Assembly: GCA_025330725.1 (NCBI GenBank)
Contig: JAIWND010000006.1
Location: 1 to 64,000 of the forward strand
Reading direction: 5' to 3'
Origin: Chlamydoabsidia padenii
Taxonomy: Eukaryota; Mucoromycota; Mucoromycetes; Mucorales; Cunninghamellaceae
Length of the DNA: 64,000 nucleotides
A program made the translations under genes and the position numbers. Positions 1 through 12,996 of the stretch are shown piece by piece (positions within the stretch are counted from its first letter, which is position 1; each line of letters starts with the position of its first letter). The notes beneath the pieces were generated by a model. The model was given only the letters and a program-made list of their open reading frames with translations. It did no database searches and was not told the DNA's origin.

Positions 1-1322
1 CAATACTTGTTAACCAGATCAGAGTAGGAGGACAAATTTATTGCCTGATTCTTGTCGCCTTCGTCGGATCGTAGGTTATTTTCCGCCAATATGATCCCGG
101 TGTGAGAAGAAGGTGTGTCGAGATTGATGCTGTCGTAATGGCCGGGATTAAAAGTAGTTGATACGAGTGGCAGTGAAGTAAGTACTGCTGAAGAATAAGG
201 TGGTGATAATGGTGGAGAGGGTGGCATGAATGGTATAGGTGGTTTGACATTGAGCTTGGCTTCCACTAGCGATCGATCAAAGTTGTAGTAAAATCCAGTA
301 GTTGTTGAGGGTGATGATGACAGGACAAGATTATCGTTATCACATGCCTCTTTTTTTTCTTTGTCGATAGATGTTACTTGATTCAATTGTACGACTTGTT
401 TGGCAGCTGATGCCACGATTTGGATCTGATAGTTATGCCCATCATTGTTGTCCCAAAAAGTCATTTCTTCATTATGGCGATAGTATTGCTGCTCCTTGTG
501 CCGATGGTAATAGTTGTTGTCTGTCACCGTCACTGTATATCGTACGGCCATATCAATCGTCGCACGCCTATGCCCCCGATCCGCCATTCCTTCTTGTATA
601 TCCAGATCAAACGCAAACATATCCAAGGAGCCCCTTCCGTGAAGATACGTAGCTTGAGTGTTCTTGACCGTTTGCCATCCATCCAATGTGTAGCGAATTT
701 CCACCACCTTTTCATAACCAAGGTTTCGCACCACTACTTGTCCATGTAAGAGAGTTCCGTCTTGTAACAACTTGAGAGACCGCTTGAGTTGTACGTTTTG
801 TCGGTGTTGCTGGAAGAGGATGTGTTGTACCAAAGGCCATTGAGTATATTCCACCTTGAAGAGAGGCAAGTTGACTTTATGAGAGCTGGGTACTTGGTTT
901 GGTGATTGGGTTTCTTCAAAAAGGCAGATCTTTTCCAGGTGAAGGCGATCAAACTTGACCGCTTTCCCGCTGCTTTTCCTTGAATCTTGTAAAGTAGCCA
1001 GGCGAAGAGACGATTTGAGTTTACGGGCACCTTTGTCTTGTTGTTGGGTTGTTGTAGATTGTTCAAGGCAAGACTCAGGTGGCAAGTCATGCTGAGCCAA
1101 CGTCAACTTGAAGATGCGCTCCGTAATTGATGGTTGAGTATTGTCCATCTTGTATACCGAGAGGGCAGCCTTTTCATTATTGTTGAGTTTATCAGTTGTT
1201 GCTGGTGGTGTCGATAAGAAAGTACCGTTTACTTCACCCGTAGTACCTGGTCTATTCGTCGTCCATTGTTCCCATTCCGACTTGACCAGAGTTGAATGCC
1301 CAGGGAAAATAGTAAAAGACAT
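1..1322 (-). CDS. Glycogen-targeting regulatory subunit of protein phosphatase 1 (CBM21), 3' part missing
   Basis: An uninterrupted reading frame starts at the ATG at 1322 and runs off the window edge after about 440 codons. Residues 120-124 read KAVKF, a good RVxF-type docking motif for the PP1 catalytic subunit, placed ahead of a carbohydrate module as in the Gac1/PPP1R3 family. Residues about 180-302 look like a CBM21 glycogen/starch-binding module: a VRNLGYEK stretch, the IRYTLDGW core and the closing FWDNNDGHNY segment at 289-298. The remainder is Ser/Pro-rich and probably disordered. By family, such proteins bring PP1 to glycogen to dephosphorylate glycogen synthase and phosphorylase; that role is inferred. 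No intron is visible in the part seen. The start is the first in-frame ATG after an A/T-rich leader. Confidence 0.85.
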   Translation of the reverse strand, partial: MSFTIFPGHSTLVKSEWEQWTTNRPGTTGEVNGTFLSTPPATTDKLNNNEKAALSVYKMDNTQPSITERIFKLTLAQHDLPPESCLEQSTTTQQQDKGARKLKSSLRLATLQDSRKSSGKAVKFDRLHLEKICLFEETQSPNQVPSSHKVNLPLFKVEYTQWPLVQHILFQQHRQNVQLKRSLKLLQDGTLLHGQVVVRNLGYEKVVEIRYTLDGWQTVKNTQATYLHGRGSLDMFAFDLDIQEGMADRGHRRATIDMAVRYTVTVTDNNYYHRHKEQQYYRHNEEMTFWDNNDGHNYQIQIVASAAKQVVQLNQVTSIDKEKKEACDNDNLVLSSSPSTTTGFYYNFDRSLVEAKLNVKPPIPFMPPSPPLSPPYSSAVLTSLPLVSTTFNPGHYDSINLDTPSSHTGIILAENNLRSDEGDKNQAINLSSYSDLVNKY

Positions 1323-1687
1323 TGTCAATGTCGTTCAAAGGTGACTAATATATTATTAATGTTAATAAAAAGTGATAAAAAGGAAACAAAGAAAGAAAAA
1401 AAAAAAAAAAAAAAAAACGACTGATAAGCACAATAAAAACCCCGATGAATGGATGAACGAATTGCCCTGTCAACATTTAGGGGATACATCAATGCCGAGT
1501 CTATTTTAAATGTCCGACATAAAACCATCGACTAAACTTTATTTTAAACATGTCAAGTTCAACACACCAAGTTCAACACATCAAGTTCAACACAATTGAA
1601 TTAAAGGTATCTATCTATACTATTATATATACTATCTAAGTTATCTATTATTATTATTCTATTAGTTTGTTGTTGTTGTTGTTGTTT
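1323..1687. other. Spacer: 5' side of the PP1 subunit gene, 3' flank of epsin
   Basis: No gene is seen. It contains a 22-base A run at 1396-1417, three tandem copies of a 14-base unit at 1554-1595 and a GTT microsatellite near 1669-1685. Confidence 0.7.
1554..1595. repeat. 14-bp tandem repeat, three copies
   Basis: The unit CAAGTTCAACACA plus one variable base starts at 1554, 1568 and 1582, an exact 14-base period. It lies in the spacer between two minus-strand genes. Confidence 0.85.
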
Positions 1688-3842
1688 CTAGTTGAATGGT
1701 GAGGATTGTGTCAAGAAGTTCAAGTTGGGCTCGTTTAGTTTAGACACGCCAAATGGATTACGATTGGTGGATTGTTGATGTCGCTGTTGACTTGTTGGAT
1801 TCACCCCAAGTGAGGGTGGTGAAAAGTTCTAAAAAAGAATAAAGAAAAAAGATCAACACAAGACCCTTTTTTTGGCACAACTTACCCCAGCAAGATCTGA
1901 TTCGGATCTTTCCGTCAAGCCGATATCTTGGGGTTTGATAATATTGGCGAATCCCGTTCCACTATTTCCATATATATATATATATATATATATAAATTAG
2001 CATTTGGTCGCTTTTTTAATCAACTGAAACTTGACAACTATAATTACACTGAGGCCAGAAGTGAGCCTGTATTCCCGAATGTATCCATACCATCCCTAAT
2101 AATAAAAAGGAGATGTGTTAGTACAATTATAATCAAATCAAGATGACAGTATTCTTACCCTTTTGACCTAACTAAGGTATTCAACTTTTTGTGTTGAGGG
2201 TCAGTGCTACTTTTGGTGATCTATAATCATAGGAAGGTAAAAATATTATGCGTGAGTATTCCGACATGTCAAACCTGGTGATTGATTACATAAACTTACA
2301 ATGGACTGAGATTGTCCAGCTGTAGACGAAGAAGCCAGGAATGTTGTCGAGTTGAATGGTTGCATAGAAGATGATTTCGGTAAGGTGGCAAAGGATGTTG
2401 ACGATAGTATTTGTCCAAATGGAGTAACCGCATTATTCATGTCAAAAGTAGGTGCTTGTGATTGTGTCTGCCCACCTTGAGATAACGTTTGGCTGAATGG
2501 GTTTTTCGATCCTGTTGGTATGATTGGCTGCAGAGACGAAGTATCAAATAATGCTGATTGTTGTTGGTGAGCATTATAGGGAAAGCCTGATTGTTCCATA
2601 TTTGTTGTATTGAATGGGAGTATTTGTTGATGAATATTACTGAATGGGCTAGAGGTATCAGTGAATTGAGGCTGCTGGAAGGATGACTGATGCTGATGCT
2701 GAAGATAAGGGTTATTCATGGGTTCATAACAACCTTCGCCTAGCATTGGATTTCTAGAGTGTTGATTATTGTTGACTTTTAATGATAATCCATCCATTCC
2801 TACAGTCCGCTCCATTTGATGAGCTGAGTGTTGTTGTGTGTAAGGGTTGAATAGTGTGTCAAAGTTGGACTGATCTCGTTGTTCCTTTTCCTTTGCTTCT
2901 CGTTCGCTGAGTTTCAACGCCAAAGCCAAATCGTCCTCTTCACTAAAAATAGCAATATGTAGGTCAGTATGCATAAATGAGTGTCATTCCACTTGCCCTT
3001 TTCTTCTTTTCCATTCTTCCTCGGCAGCTTGTCGTTTACTTTCTTCCAGAGCCCTTGCCATGTCACGATCGTTGTCCCTGTGTGTTCCATTTGTCATTTC
3101 ATCCATATAATCACCCACGCCAGCCATTCGATCCCGCATCTTTTGTCGCTGTTTTCGTTCTTGCCATAGTCGATTGTCATCTTGAAGGAGGTGGCTGATA
3201 TCTTTGGCCTTTTGACGGACTATATCAAATATGAGGTTAGTATAAAAGAGTATAGTTATTTGTTTTACTTATCATTTACCATGTGCGCCCACGTCCTTGC
3301 CATTTTCTTCGACATGTTGGAATTCCTTGAGCGTTTTCACTACATAGGCGTTTTCTTTGGCATACAACACAACGTTTTCAGACTCTACATGTAGACAATA
3401 ATTTAATAGCAGCAATGCCTTTTAAAAAAGTGAGTGAGTATAAATTGGTGAGTTTTTTTTTATGAATGCATTTTGGTTTACCTTGAAGACGTGCCGCCAG
3501 TTTTTCCCCTTGTCATTCAATCGTTTGTCGATCATATCCATTACTTCAATAAAGTCGTGCCTATTGAATTCAATCAAGGATCAATTAGTATTCATTCCAA
3601 CTTTTTTCCGAACAAACTTACTGATTGTAGGTCATTTGAGCTATTTCGTTCATCAAGCTGCCATTAGGTCCCCAAACATCGTTTGAAGTTGCTTCCCGTA
3701 CCTTGATTTGGACATCACTAAAGCCCTTTGTAAAGTTTTTCCTATCAAATTAAGCAAGAGTTGGTCAGCCCATTAATCTTAGATCGCTAGTGAGGGCACC
3801 CATTAATTACAAGCTACGAACAACACCTTTACCAGTCATCAT
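1688..3842 (-). CDS. Epsin (ENTH domain, two UIMs, NPF motif)
   Basis: A multi-exon endocytic adaptor. Exon 1 encodes MMTGKGVVRSL. Exon 2 continues KNFTKGFSDVQIKVREATSN, followed by WGPNGSLMNEIAQMTYNQ, the conserved start of the ENTH domain of Ent1/Ent2/epsin, and the domain continues through WRHVFKALLLLNYCL. Ubiquitin-interacting motifs follow: DMARALEESKRQAAEEE, and EEDDLALALKLSEREA in the exon at about 2301-2942. The middle is Gln/Asn/Ser-rich with a KNPFSQ site. The last exon carries RNPFGVSKL, an EH-domain-binding NPF, and ends SPFN-stop. By family it binds PI(4,5)P2 and ubiquitinated cargo and recruits clathrin adaptors at the plasma membrane. Exons were joined by eye using GT-AG borders. 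Either of two adjacent ATGs (3842 or 3839) could start it. It shares a 420-bp divergent promoter with CHIP. Confidence 0.88.
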
Positions 3843-4262
3843 GTGTGTCCGATTTATATAAAGTAGGAAAGATATATATATAAAAAAAAAGAGAGAGAAG
3901 AGTGGGGGTTTTAATAATTTCCCAGTTTCCTTTCCTTGCATCCTAGGCGGGATTTAAATTTAAACTCTTTTGCTCCAACTCTCTTGTTCTTTTGGCTGAA
4001 TAAGCTAAATAGCTTTGCAAGTTCTCTATAATTCAAAAAGTATAACAAAGTTGGAATATAATATCAAGGTATTTGGCACCTTTTCCAGTACTTTGATTGG
4101 TATTCACCTTTCAGAATGTGAATTCAGGGCCACCGAAAGCTTATTTCTCACTTTGGCGTCGGGATCTTAAAATACATCTTTTTTTTTTTTTCTTCTGTTA
4201 CATTCGTTGTAGCTCCTTTTTTTCTTTCCTTTTCTTCTTCAATCCAAAAACTGACAATCATT
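3843..4262. promoter_or_regulatory. Divergent promoter between epsin and CHIP, with a GGCGGGATTTAAA motif copy
   Basis: The two start codons face away from each other across 420 bp. At 3947-3960 lies GGCGGGATTTAAAT, one mismatch from the dispersed GCGGGATTTGAA motif described in the findings. T-rich tracts precede the CHIP start. Confidence 0.55.
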
Positions 4263-5816
4263 ATGGCAAACGTGGAAGCGGAAAACCACAAAGCTTTAGG
4301 TAGGACTATACTCTCTCTCTCATTCTCAATGTTGCACATACTCACTCTTCTCTATTGAAACAGGCAACAGGCTATTTGCGGAACATCGCTATGAAGATGC
4401 TATCAAAGAGTATTCGACAGCCATTGTAAGTTAAACCCTTATACATGCTATACAAGGAACTGACGTTTTTATATTTGACATAGATTAAAGACTCAACAAA
4501 GTGTGTTTACTATACCAATCGTGCTCTCTGTTACTCAAAGGTGAAATATGACCCATAACGTGAATTTGACTAAACATTCTTATTTTATCTAGCTCGAACA
4601 ATATGACCAGGCCATTATTGATACACGAAAGGCCATTGACCTAGACGGTACTGCAGGTAACTAGGCGAACTTTTTTTCTTTTTTTTCTTTTTTTTTACAA
4701 AAAAGTGAACAAATCAATATATAACCTTCTTATCACATTGTAGTTAAAGCATATTACTTAGTAAGCAAGCACTCTCCCCCTGTTGGATTTGTCAGCTCCG
4801 TCGGACCTGGGCATGGATGAATTATACTTACACCCCTTTGTCTTTTTATATACAACTAGTTGGGTCAAGCATTGATGGAAAAAAGGCAATACAATGAAGG
4901 TATGAACAAGAGAATGATAACTAATTATAAAATAGTGATGACTAACTGACAAAACACCTTTTTTTTTTTTTTTTTTTTTTTTTTACTATTACGAACTCCT
5001 CTAGCATTAACCAAGTTGAAAAAAGGTATGATATATTACCATCTCTTATACTTCACTCACCCCTTTATTCATTCCAATAGCTTATGAACTGGCAATGCAA
5101 CAAAAAGTCAGATACATCAACGATATATTACAAGCACTACTGACAGCAAGGAAGAAAAAATGGGATGGTGACGAAGTGAAACGACTCGAAAGAGAATGGG
5201 AACTGCTACGATATGTCAAGGGGCTGGTAGAAAATGAACGTACAAGACAATTGGAACAAGTCAAGGATGATACGGACAAATTGGAGGAAATAAACTACAA
5301 CTCGGTAAGGAAAACAAATAAAAAAAAAAAAGCGATGCACATAATTTAACTCTCCCTGGATGGATCTGATAGGACGAACGCTTGGCGGCTATCCAAGAAG
5401 TATTCAAGCAATCCCAAACCCACCCCCGACCTCCATTACCTCAAGCATACCTTGATCCAATCAGTTTTAATGTAATCCATGATCCTTGTATCACACCAGG
5501 TAACACTGACACTTTTTGACACATGTATCTTTCCTCACCCCTTTTTATTGTTATAGATGGAATCACATACGAACGACACTCTTTATTGGATCACTTTGCG
5601 AAGAATGGTCATTTTGATCCTATTACTAGGAGTCCGTGCACTGAAAAGGATCTCATACCAAATTTGTCCTTACGGGAATCCATAGAAGACTTTTTGAAAG
5701 ATAATGGATGGGCGGCTGGTAAGTCACATACCACATAAAACGGGAACATGTAATTGATATGGCATTCATCATTACTTTTTTTTTTTTTTATATATATCTC
5801 TTTTATAGATTACTGA
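4263..5816 (+). CDS. STUB1: CHIP-type E3 ubiquitin ligase (TPR plus U-box)
   Basis: Seven or more short exons encode a protein of about 285 residues. The N-terminal part (MANVEAENHKALGNRLFAEH, then FAEHRYEDAIKEYSTAI, then VYYTNRALCYSKLEQYDQAI) forms three TPRs that in CHIP bind the C-terminal EEVD of Hsp70/Hsp90. A charged helical hairpin follows (LEREWELLRYVKGLVENERT). The C-terminal U-box reads YLDPISFNVIHDPCITPDG, then ITYERHSLLDHF and DPITRSPC, and recruits an E2. The protein ends NGWAADY, like the DY ending of animal CHIP, supplied by a last exon of two codons plus stop after the intron ending at 5808. It is expected to ubiquitinate chaperone-bound misfolded clients in the cytosol. Ascomycete yeasts generally lack CHIP, so its presence fits an early-diverging fungus. 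Confidence 0.92.
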
Positions 5817-6834
5817 CCTGTATAGTCCTAATTATTTATCCACACCACTATTGATTCATTAATTAGACAAATCAATATATACTAGTTTTATTAAAATAAA
5901 TAAAATTAACAATAAATTAAATAGTGTTTCAAAATAGTTTGAAGGAATGATCAAAAACAATGACACATAGGAAAAGAAAGCAAACAGTCAGTTAGTACAC
6001 GTGGACAGCCCATTTTGTCTTTGGAAATGATAAAACTTACCAAATTAATGCAGTTTAGGGTAGGACTGCAATAACGCCCCAGGTAAATCAAACAAAAGAA
6101 GATGCAGTTCCGATGGAACACCTATCTTCATTAATGTTTGATTGGAAATCGTTGAAGCCTCGGTAGAACGCATACGGGTCGTGGAAAAAGGATGGCGGAA
6201 AGAAGAGACACCTGACCAGAAAAAAAAAAATTGAAGGAGAGGAAGGAAGACCAAGCAATTGAATAGTTTCACTATTCACAAACGATTAATTCATGCTGAT
6301 CATTAATCACAATACATGTAAAGAAGTTAGAATGTAATGGTGGCGGGATTTCAAATAAACACCGATCAATGCAAAAAAAAAAAAAGTCTGGTTATGATAA
6401 CTTCATGTGTATCAATAAACCCCCTGTTGCCTCTTTCCCTAATCAAACCACACTCCAATAAGCAGATAACCGTTGCAGTCTGGCTGACCACATTGACAGT
6501 GGCGGAAGGAGAACGGAAAAAAGATAGAGGAGAGAGGATTCATTCAACCATATTGGAAGTGGAGGAAGGAGGGCGGAAAGAAGACATAAAGGATGAGGGG
6601 GAAAAAAAGCTGTGAATCAATGTTGGGGAATTGATAGCGTGTGAAAATTGATGGTGAACCAATCATTCAAACAATGGATGAGAATGTCTCAAAGATACGA
6701 GGTAGTCAGTGCTGGGGAAATCGTACGATTTTTAGGATTATGTCTACATGTAGGCAATCAAATCAATAAAAAATAAGTGATTCAAAAAGATGGGGTCTTT
6801 ATTAGACGTCAAATAGTTATGGTATTTAGGTTAA

Positions 6835-7431
6835 AAGCCAAGCAGTGTAAATCTGTCCGAACTTGCGATGACTTTTACCTGTCACCAAATCCACTTTGTG
6901 TTCAAACACCGCTTTACCTTGATTCCTTACTAAGATTTTGGATGGGCTCTCCTCGCTCCATTGTTAAAGAATGCTAATGATTAAAGTGGTGATGTGAATA
7001 CTATGACCCATTTCCAACATACTTTACCGCAAAATCGAGCACCAGGACCCTTGTGTTAGTCAGTCCAAGCTTGCAATGAGTTTTAACTGTCTTTTGCAAG
7101 ACTTTTTTTACAGAAGCAAAAATCATTTTCAAATCTCGCCAGTCCCTAGTCAGAGTTGGAAGGGGCTTTACCACTCCATTGTCAATGGATGCTAATGATT
7201 AAAGTGGCCTGGTGGAAACTATAACCCATTTCCAACATACTCTACCGCAAAAGTCAAGCACCAGGACCCTTGTGTTAGTATGTTTAGGCTTGCAATGACT
7301 TTTACCTTTCCTTTGCGACGAAGAGTTTTTTTTTCTATGGCAGACGAATGAAAACTTCATGTTCAAATGCCGAACACCAAATTCAATGCGCCTAGCAATT
7401 CCCAATTTGGGGTCATGATCATGGAGGGGAA
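6835..7431 (+). repeat. Left array of the ~220-bp tandem repeat family
   Basis: Units begin with the core ATGCTAATGATTAAAGTGG at 6971 and 7189, 218 bases apart. Each unit then carries TTTCCAACATACT, ACCGCAAAA, ACCCTTGTGTTAGT and TTGCAATGA blocks in the same order. A decayed partial unit precedes them (6835-6968, with TTGCGATGACTTTTACC and CTCGCTCCATTGT). The last unit ends with a TTCAAATGCCGAACACCAAATTC block near 7369-7391, which recurs at the end of the right array at 62.7-63.4 kb. The units are non-coding in all frames read. Confidence 0.88.
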
Positions 7432-7555
7432 GCGTTGTCAGTCGAGATTTCGCTACTCGTTATAGAGCCTAAATTTATATATGCAGTCTCTCTCCACCCA
7501 ACTTCTCCCATTTCTATTACTATCAACATTGTTGCGCAAAAAAGCGGAATTTCAA

Positions 7556-7640
7556 AATTTTATGTGTAATCTAAGGTATATTCCCAACATACTCCTCAGC
7601 GAAAGCCAAGCACCCAGACCCCTGTGTCAGTCAGGTTCAA
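7556..7640 (+). repeat. Partial copy of the ~220-bp repeat
   Basis: A fragment with TATTCCCAACATACTC, GCGAAAGCCAAGCAC, CCTGTGTCAGTCAG in the same order as in full units, but lacking the GATGCTAATG head and the right half. Confidence 0.75.
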
Positions 7641-7750
7641 CATAAGATCGTTTGTACCAGTATTCACGTTGCGAATTGTTAATTATGCGACAGATCGTGT
7701 ATGCCATACCAGAGCTACTGCTCACTGTTTAATGTTCCACCCTACGAGCT

Positions 7751-7765
7751 GGCGGGATTTGAAAA
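7751..7765 (+). promoter_or_regulatory. Exact copy of the dispersed GGCGGGATTTGAAAA motif
   Basis: A full match to the motif shared by many spacers of this window. It lies in the convergent spacer 3' of coronin, so a promoter role is not obvious at this copy. Confidence 0.5.
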
Positions 7766-8050
7766 CGATTTTGTTCTTTCCCGACGCATCCCAAAAATAG
7801 TGAGGCCAGGTACAGTTATTCACATCCTTTATCATCACAGTTACCTACAAGCTCTCCAATCATTACAAACAAAGTCCAATGACGGTTACAAATGTATAAG
7901 ACAACATTTTATTAAAATATACAAAAGAAGGCGGACAGGCTATTCCAATAACTACAACTAAAAAACTACAGACTATATGCTACAAGCTAAAAACATGAGA
8001 TATACAGTATAAACAACTACAAAATAATTTCCTGTGCTTTAATTCCATGT

Positions 8051-10016
<1,966 letters not shown>

Positions 10017-10477
10017 CTATCAACAATAAAAAAGGAGTTTGAGTTAAAGGCAACACGGTGAAGATGATGGTAAAGACAGTATGGTCAAAGTTAAGTATAA
10101 CTTACGGTTTGTTAATAGGATAGTCGAGGAAGGAGAGATGGTGGAGAAATAAAAGTGATGAAGACAGGGAAAAGAAAGCGAAGAAAAAAAAGGCAGTTTT
10201 CAAAAATTAAGAGCGGGAATTCAATTTAGATCCCCATTTGAATGGGACAAATAGATCAACAGTAGTACTTTATCACAAGGTATGGTTCAGATAATAATAA
10301 TAAAAAGATGTATATAACAATAGGATGTCTTTATTATAATGTTTGGTTTTCAAAATGTACAATTCTATGGAGAGAGGATGATGTAAGGGGAAGAGGGTAA
10401 GACTAAAGAGAAGGCGGGGGATATGATCAAATAAAAAACAAGGTGTCATTCTAAAGTATACAACTATAATCTAGTAT
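10017..10477. promoter_or_regulatory. Coronin 5' region and L16 3' flank
   Basis: No gene is seen. AGCGGGAATTCAA at 10212-10224 is a variant of the dispersed motif about 200 bp upstream of the coronin start. A/T-rich sequence follows, with AATAATAATAAAAAG near 10295 that could serve 3' end formation. Confidence 0.5.
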
Positions 10478-11134
10478 TTAAACAGATGTGGTAGTAGAGG
10501 AGGAGGAAGGTTTGACAGGAGCAGTATATCCAGCACCTACAACAGGTTTGGCACCACGTTCGACGACTTCAGTTTTGACAGGAATCTTGTTACTGACCAA
10601 ACGGAAGGCTTCCTTGGCAATTTCCTTTCGCATACCACTGATTTCAAAGATGATGCGATTGATAGGCACCCGGCACGCCCAATAGTCAAAAGTACCTTTA
10701 CCTTTACCCATACGCACTTCGTTACCTTTGCTGGAGACAGGAATATCAGGGAAAACACGCATCCACATTCGCGAGCCTTTCACCGTCTTGATCTTGCGAC
10801 GCAATGTGTTGTGTACCGCCGTCAATTGTTGAGCCGTCAAACGAGCACCTTCCTTAATTCGTAATCCATAGTCGCCGAATTCCACAGTAGTTCCTTTCAC
10901 CGAGCCACCAGTTGGTAAGGGGATCTTTCCTTTATGAGCTTTGCGATACTTGGTACGTCGTGGTGAGAAATTGGATGCTTGACGAATGGTCATCATCAAG
11001 GCTCCAGGTCGCTGTTGTTGAATTAAAGAATGTGTAGGGGTGAGGTTGGAAGAAGGCATCACTAGTTTGTTGGTAAAGGTCGATCCAATGTTCAGAGTCG
11101 CATTCCATAATCGGTTCTTGTATAAATTCAACAT
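10478..11134 (-). CDS. MRPL16: Mitochondrial large-subunit ribosomal protein L16 (uL16m)
   Basis: A single-exon gene of 218 residues. An N-terminal basic presequence (MLNLYKNRLWNATLNIGSTF) precedes an L16 core: SPRRTKYRKAHKGK, EFGDYGLRIKEGARLTAQQL, RRKIKTVKGSRMWMRVFPDI, and MGKGKGTFDYWACRVP, the hallmark GKGKG loop. By family it sits at the A-site region and central protuberance of the large mitoribosomal subunit. An in-frame upstream extension exists back to 11272 but is Phe/Leu-rich leader sequence, so the ATG at 11134, which gives a sensible presequence, was chosen. A short Ser/Thr-rich tail (SSSSTTTSV) ends the protein. Confidence 0.93.
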   Translation of the reverse strand: MLNLYKNRLWNATLNIGSTFTNKLVMPSSNLTPTHSLIQQQRPGALMMTIRQASNFSPRRTKYRKAHKGKIPLPTGGSVKGTTVEFGDYGLRIKEGARLTAQQLTAVHNTLRRKIKTVKGSRMWMRVFPDIPVSSKGNEVRMGKGKGTFDYWACRVPINRIIFEISGMRKEIAKEAFRLVSNKIPVKTEVVERGAKPVVGAGYTAPVKPSSSSTTTSV

Positions 11135-12996
11135 GGTGTGAGTGTGAATGGGGAGTAAGAATAAAAAAAAAAAGAAAGAAAGAAAGAGTGAGTAGGAAAT
11201 CAAAACAAAAAAGGTCAACACATTCAAATTCCGATAATTTCTTTTTGGCGCTCTGTGGCTGAGAGCTGTCAATTTTTTGGGTTTGAAAAAAAAAAAATCA
11301 GGAACAACTTTTCCGTGAACCCCTACTGTCGGTTATGCAGGAGAAGTCTTTGGATTCATCCTATACACATTTGTTTTATTTGTAACTGTTCTATTCCTTT
11401 TATATTTGGTAACCCGATAACTAAAACTCTAGGAACAAGGGTGTCTTTATCAGTGTTCCTTCATAAGTTATTCTACCAGCTATTTGCTAAAGGCATGATT
11501 CATGCAATCACAAACTCCATTCATCTATTCGATCTTTTTCTCACACTGCTACAGTAGATCGGGTGATAGAATAAAACGAATGTGTGTATAATGGTGAGAG
11601 TCCACAAAAAAAGAAAAAAAAAAAAGAGTACGACGATATTTTACATCCCCCCTTCCTTTCGTTTTCCAAACCTAAAAAGGGAATCGTTAAAGGAGTATCA
11701 AGCATGAGGAAACGGAATGAATCCAAACAGGAATCATGTAGTTTTCATGTCAGCAAGTGAACTATCAAAGGTTACACCAATTTTTCTATATTAGGACATG
11801 AGAAGAAAAGGGGCACAGAATAAAATATCGGTGAATGGTAACAAACAAAAAAGAGGGCGTTAAAAAACTGAACATGGTAATCGATCCCAAAGATATGGTT
11901 CATATGATTTTTGATGAACGATACCCATTTTATCACCACAGTGGGTTATTACCGGGGGTGAATGCAACTGTCATGTGGAAACTCATCGTACTATATATCT
12001 GTGAGTAATAAAGGGGAAGTACTCGAGGAAAAGTAATTTTTATAAACTGTTACTAGGGTAGATACGATGCCTACATAACAAATAAGATTATACTTTTTTG
12101 GATCCCGCTTTAAGCCAAGGAGCATGTAAGTATTTGTTTAACATATGTATGCTCAATCTATATGGTTTTATTATGTTCTTTATGATTGTTTTTTATATTT
12201 AAAAAGTGTAAATTAATGCATAAGGTTTCGATACCTAGTCATCTGTCAAATTCGGGGTCTGACATTCAAATCCCGAACTTCAGAAGGCTATCTTGCATGA
12301 TCGAAGCTATTGTAGGTGGACATTAGTAATGGATGATATACAATACATTTGGTATATAGTATCAATAGAATAAAGCTCATTGAAGTACATTTACTATGTG
12401 ACAATTCTTGATGTTGTTTGATTGAAAAAAAAAAAAGTGATCGAGGAGGATATTCACTGTAAAAGTACCTAACATGCATTTGCTTATGATATTACACTTG
12501 CATTGTCACTTAATTGTGTTGTTTACAAAAATATAGTACAGTATCATTCAATCGGTCTTTTTATATTAGCAAGGATGATAGATATACACAATGCAAAGAT
12601 TGATGGTGGACCGCCAGAATCGTAAGACTATTGTTAAAGAAGATCGAAGGAGAAAAAAAAGGAGACAATATCTAAACTGTTTGTAATAGAAGACTATAGA
12701 AACAAAAAAAGCAATAGAACATAAAACTGGTTTTTATTTGGTAAAAAAAAAAAAAAAGAATGATTATAAAAAGAGTCAAAGACTGGATAAATGAGTAAAG
12801 GGAGTATGTAAGGTACGGTAGAGTAGACTAAAACAAGATTAAAAAAAAAAAAAAGATAGACATGTGTATGATGGTATAAGCATAGTAAAAAGCATGAATA
12901 GGGTAAATGAATCGTGTATGTGGAAGGGGAGAGAGAGAGGAAATCCAGGGCAGGGTATCAAATGAATGCATGTAAAAAACTAATAAGAGATGACTA
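11135..12996. other. 1.9-kb spacer, L16 promoter and bHLH 3' flank
   Basis: No coding region is convincing on either strand; frames found are broken by homopolymer runs. TTCAAATCCCGAAC, a copy of the dispersed motif, lies at 12265-12278. Several A runs of 12-15 bases occur at 12425-12870. Confidence 0.6.
12265..12278 (-). promoter_or_regulatory. Copy of the dispersed motif (TTCAAATCCCGAAC)
   Basis: Eleven of the twelve core bases match. It sits mid-spacer, about 1.1 kb upstream of the L16 start. Confidence 0.4.

Larger units (their letters stand above)
5817..8050. other. 2.2-kb spacer between convergent CHIP and coronin, holding a repeat array
   Basis: I see no convincing gene. The first 500 bases are A/T-rich 3' flank. 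GGCGGGATTTCAAA sits at 6342-6355 and GGCGGGATTTGAAAA at 7751-7765. Between about 6835 and 7640 lie copies of the ~220-bp repeat family annotated separately. A minus-strand reading frame around 6045-6240, followed by a good GTAAGT donor, could be part of an unrecognised transcript, but no complete gene model could be made. Confidence 0.6.

Noticed and set aside
6045..6279. Small minus-strand gene in the CHIP-coronin spacer
   Set aside because: Frame is open with a good donor after it, but no start exon and no in-frame downstream exon could be found; the upstream ATG is followed at once by a stop.
10478..11272. Longer L16 starting at 11272
   Set aside because: The extra 46 residues are Phe/Leu-rich A/T leader; the ATG at 11134 gives a normal presequence.
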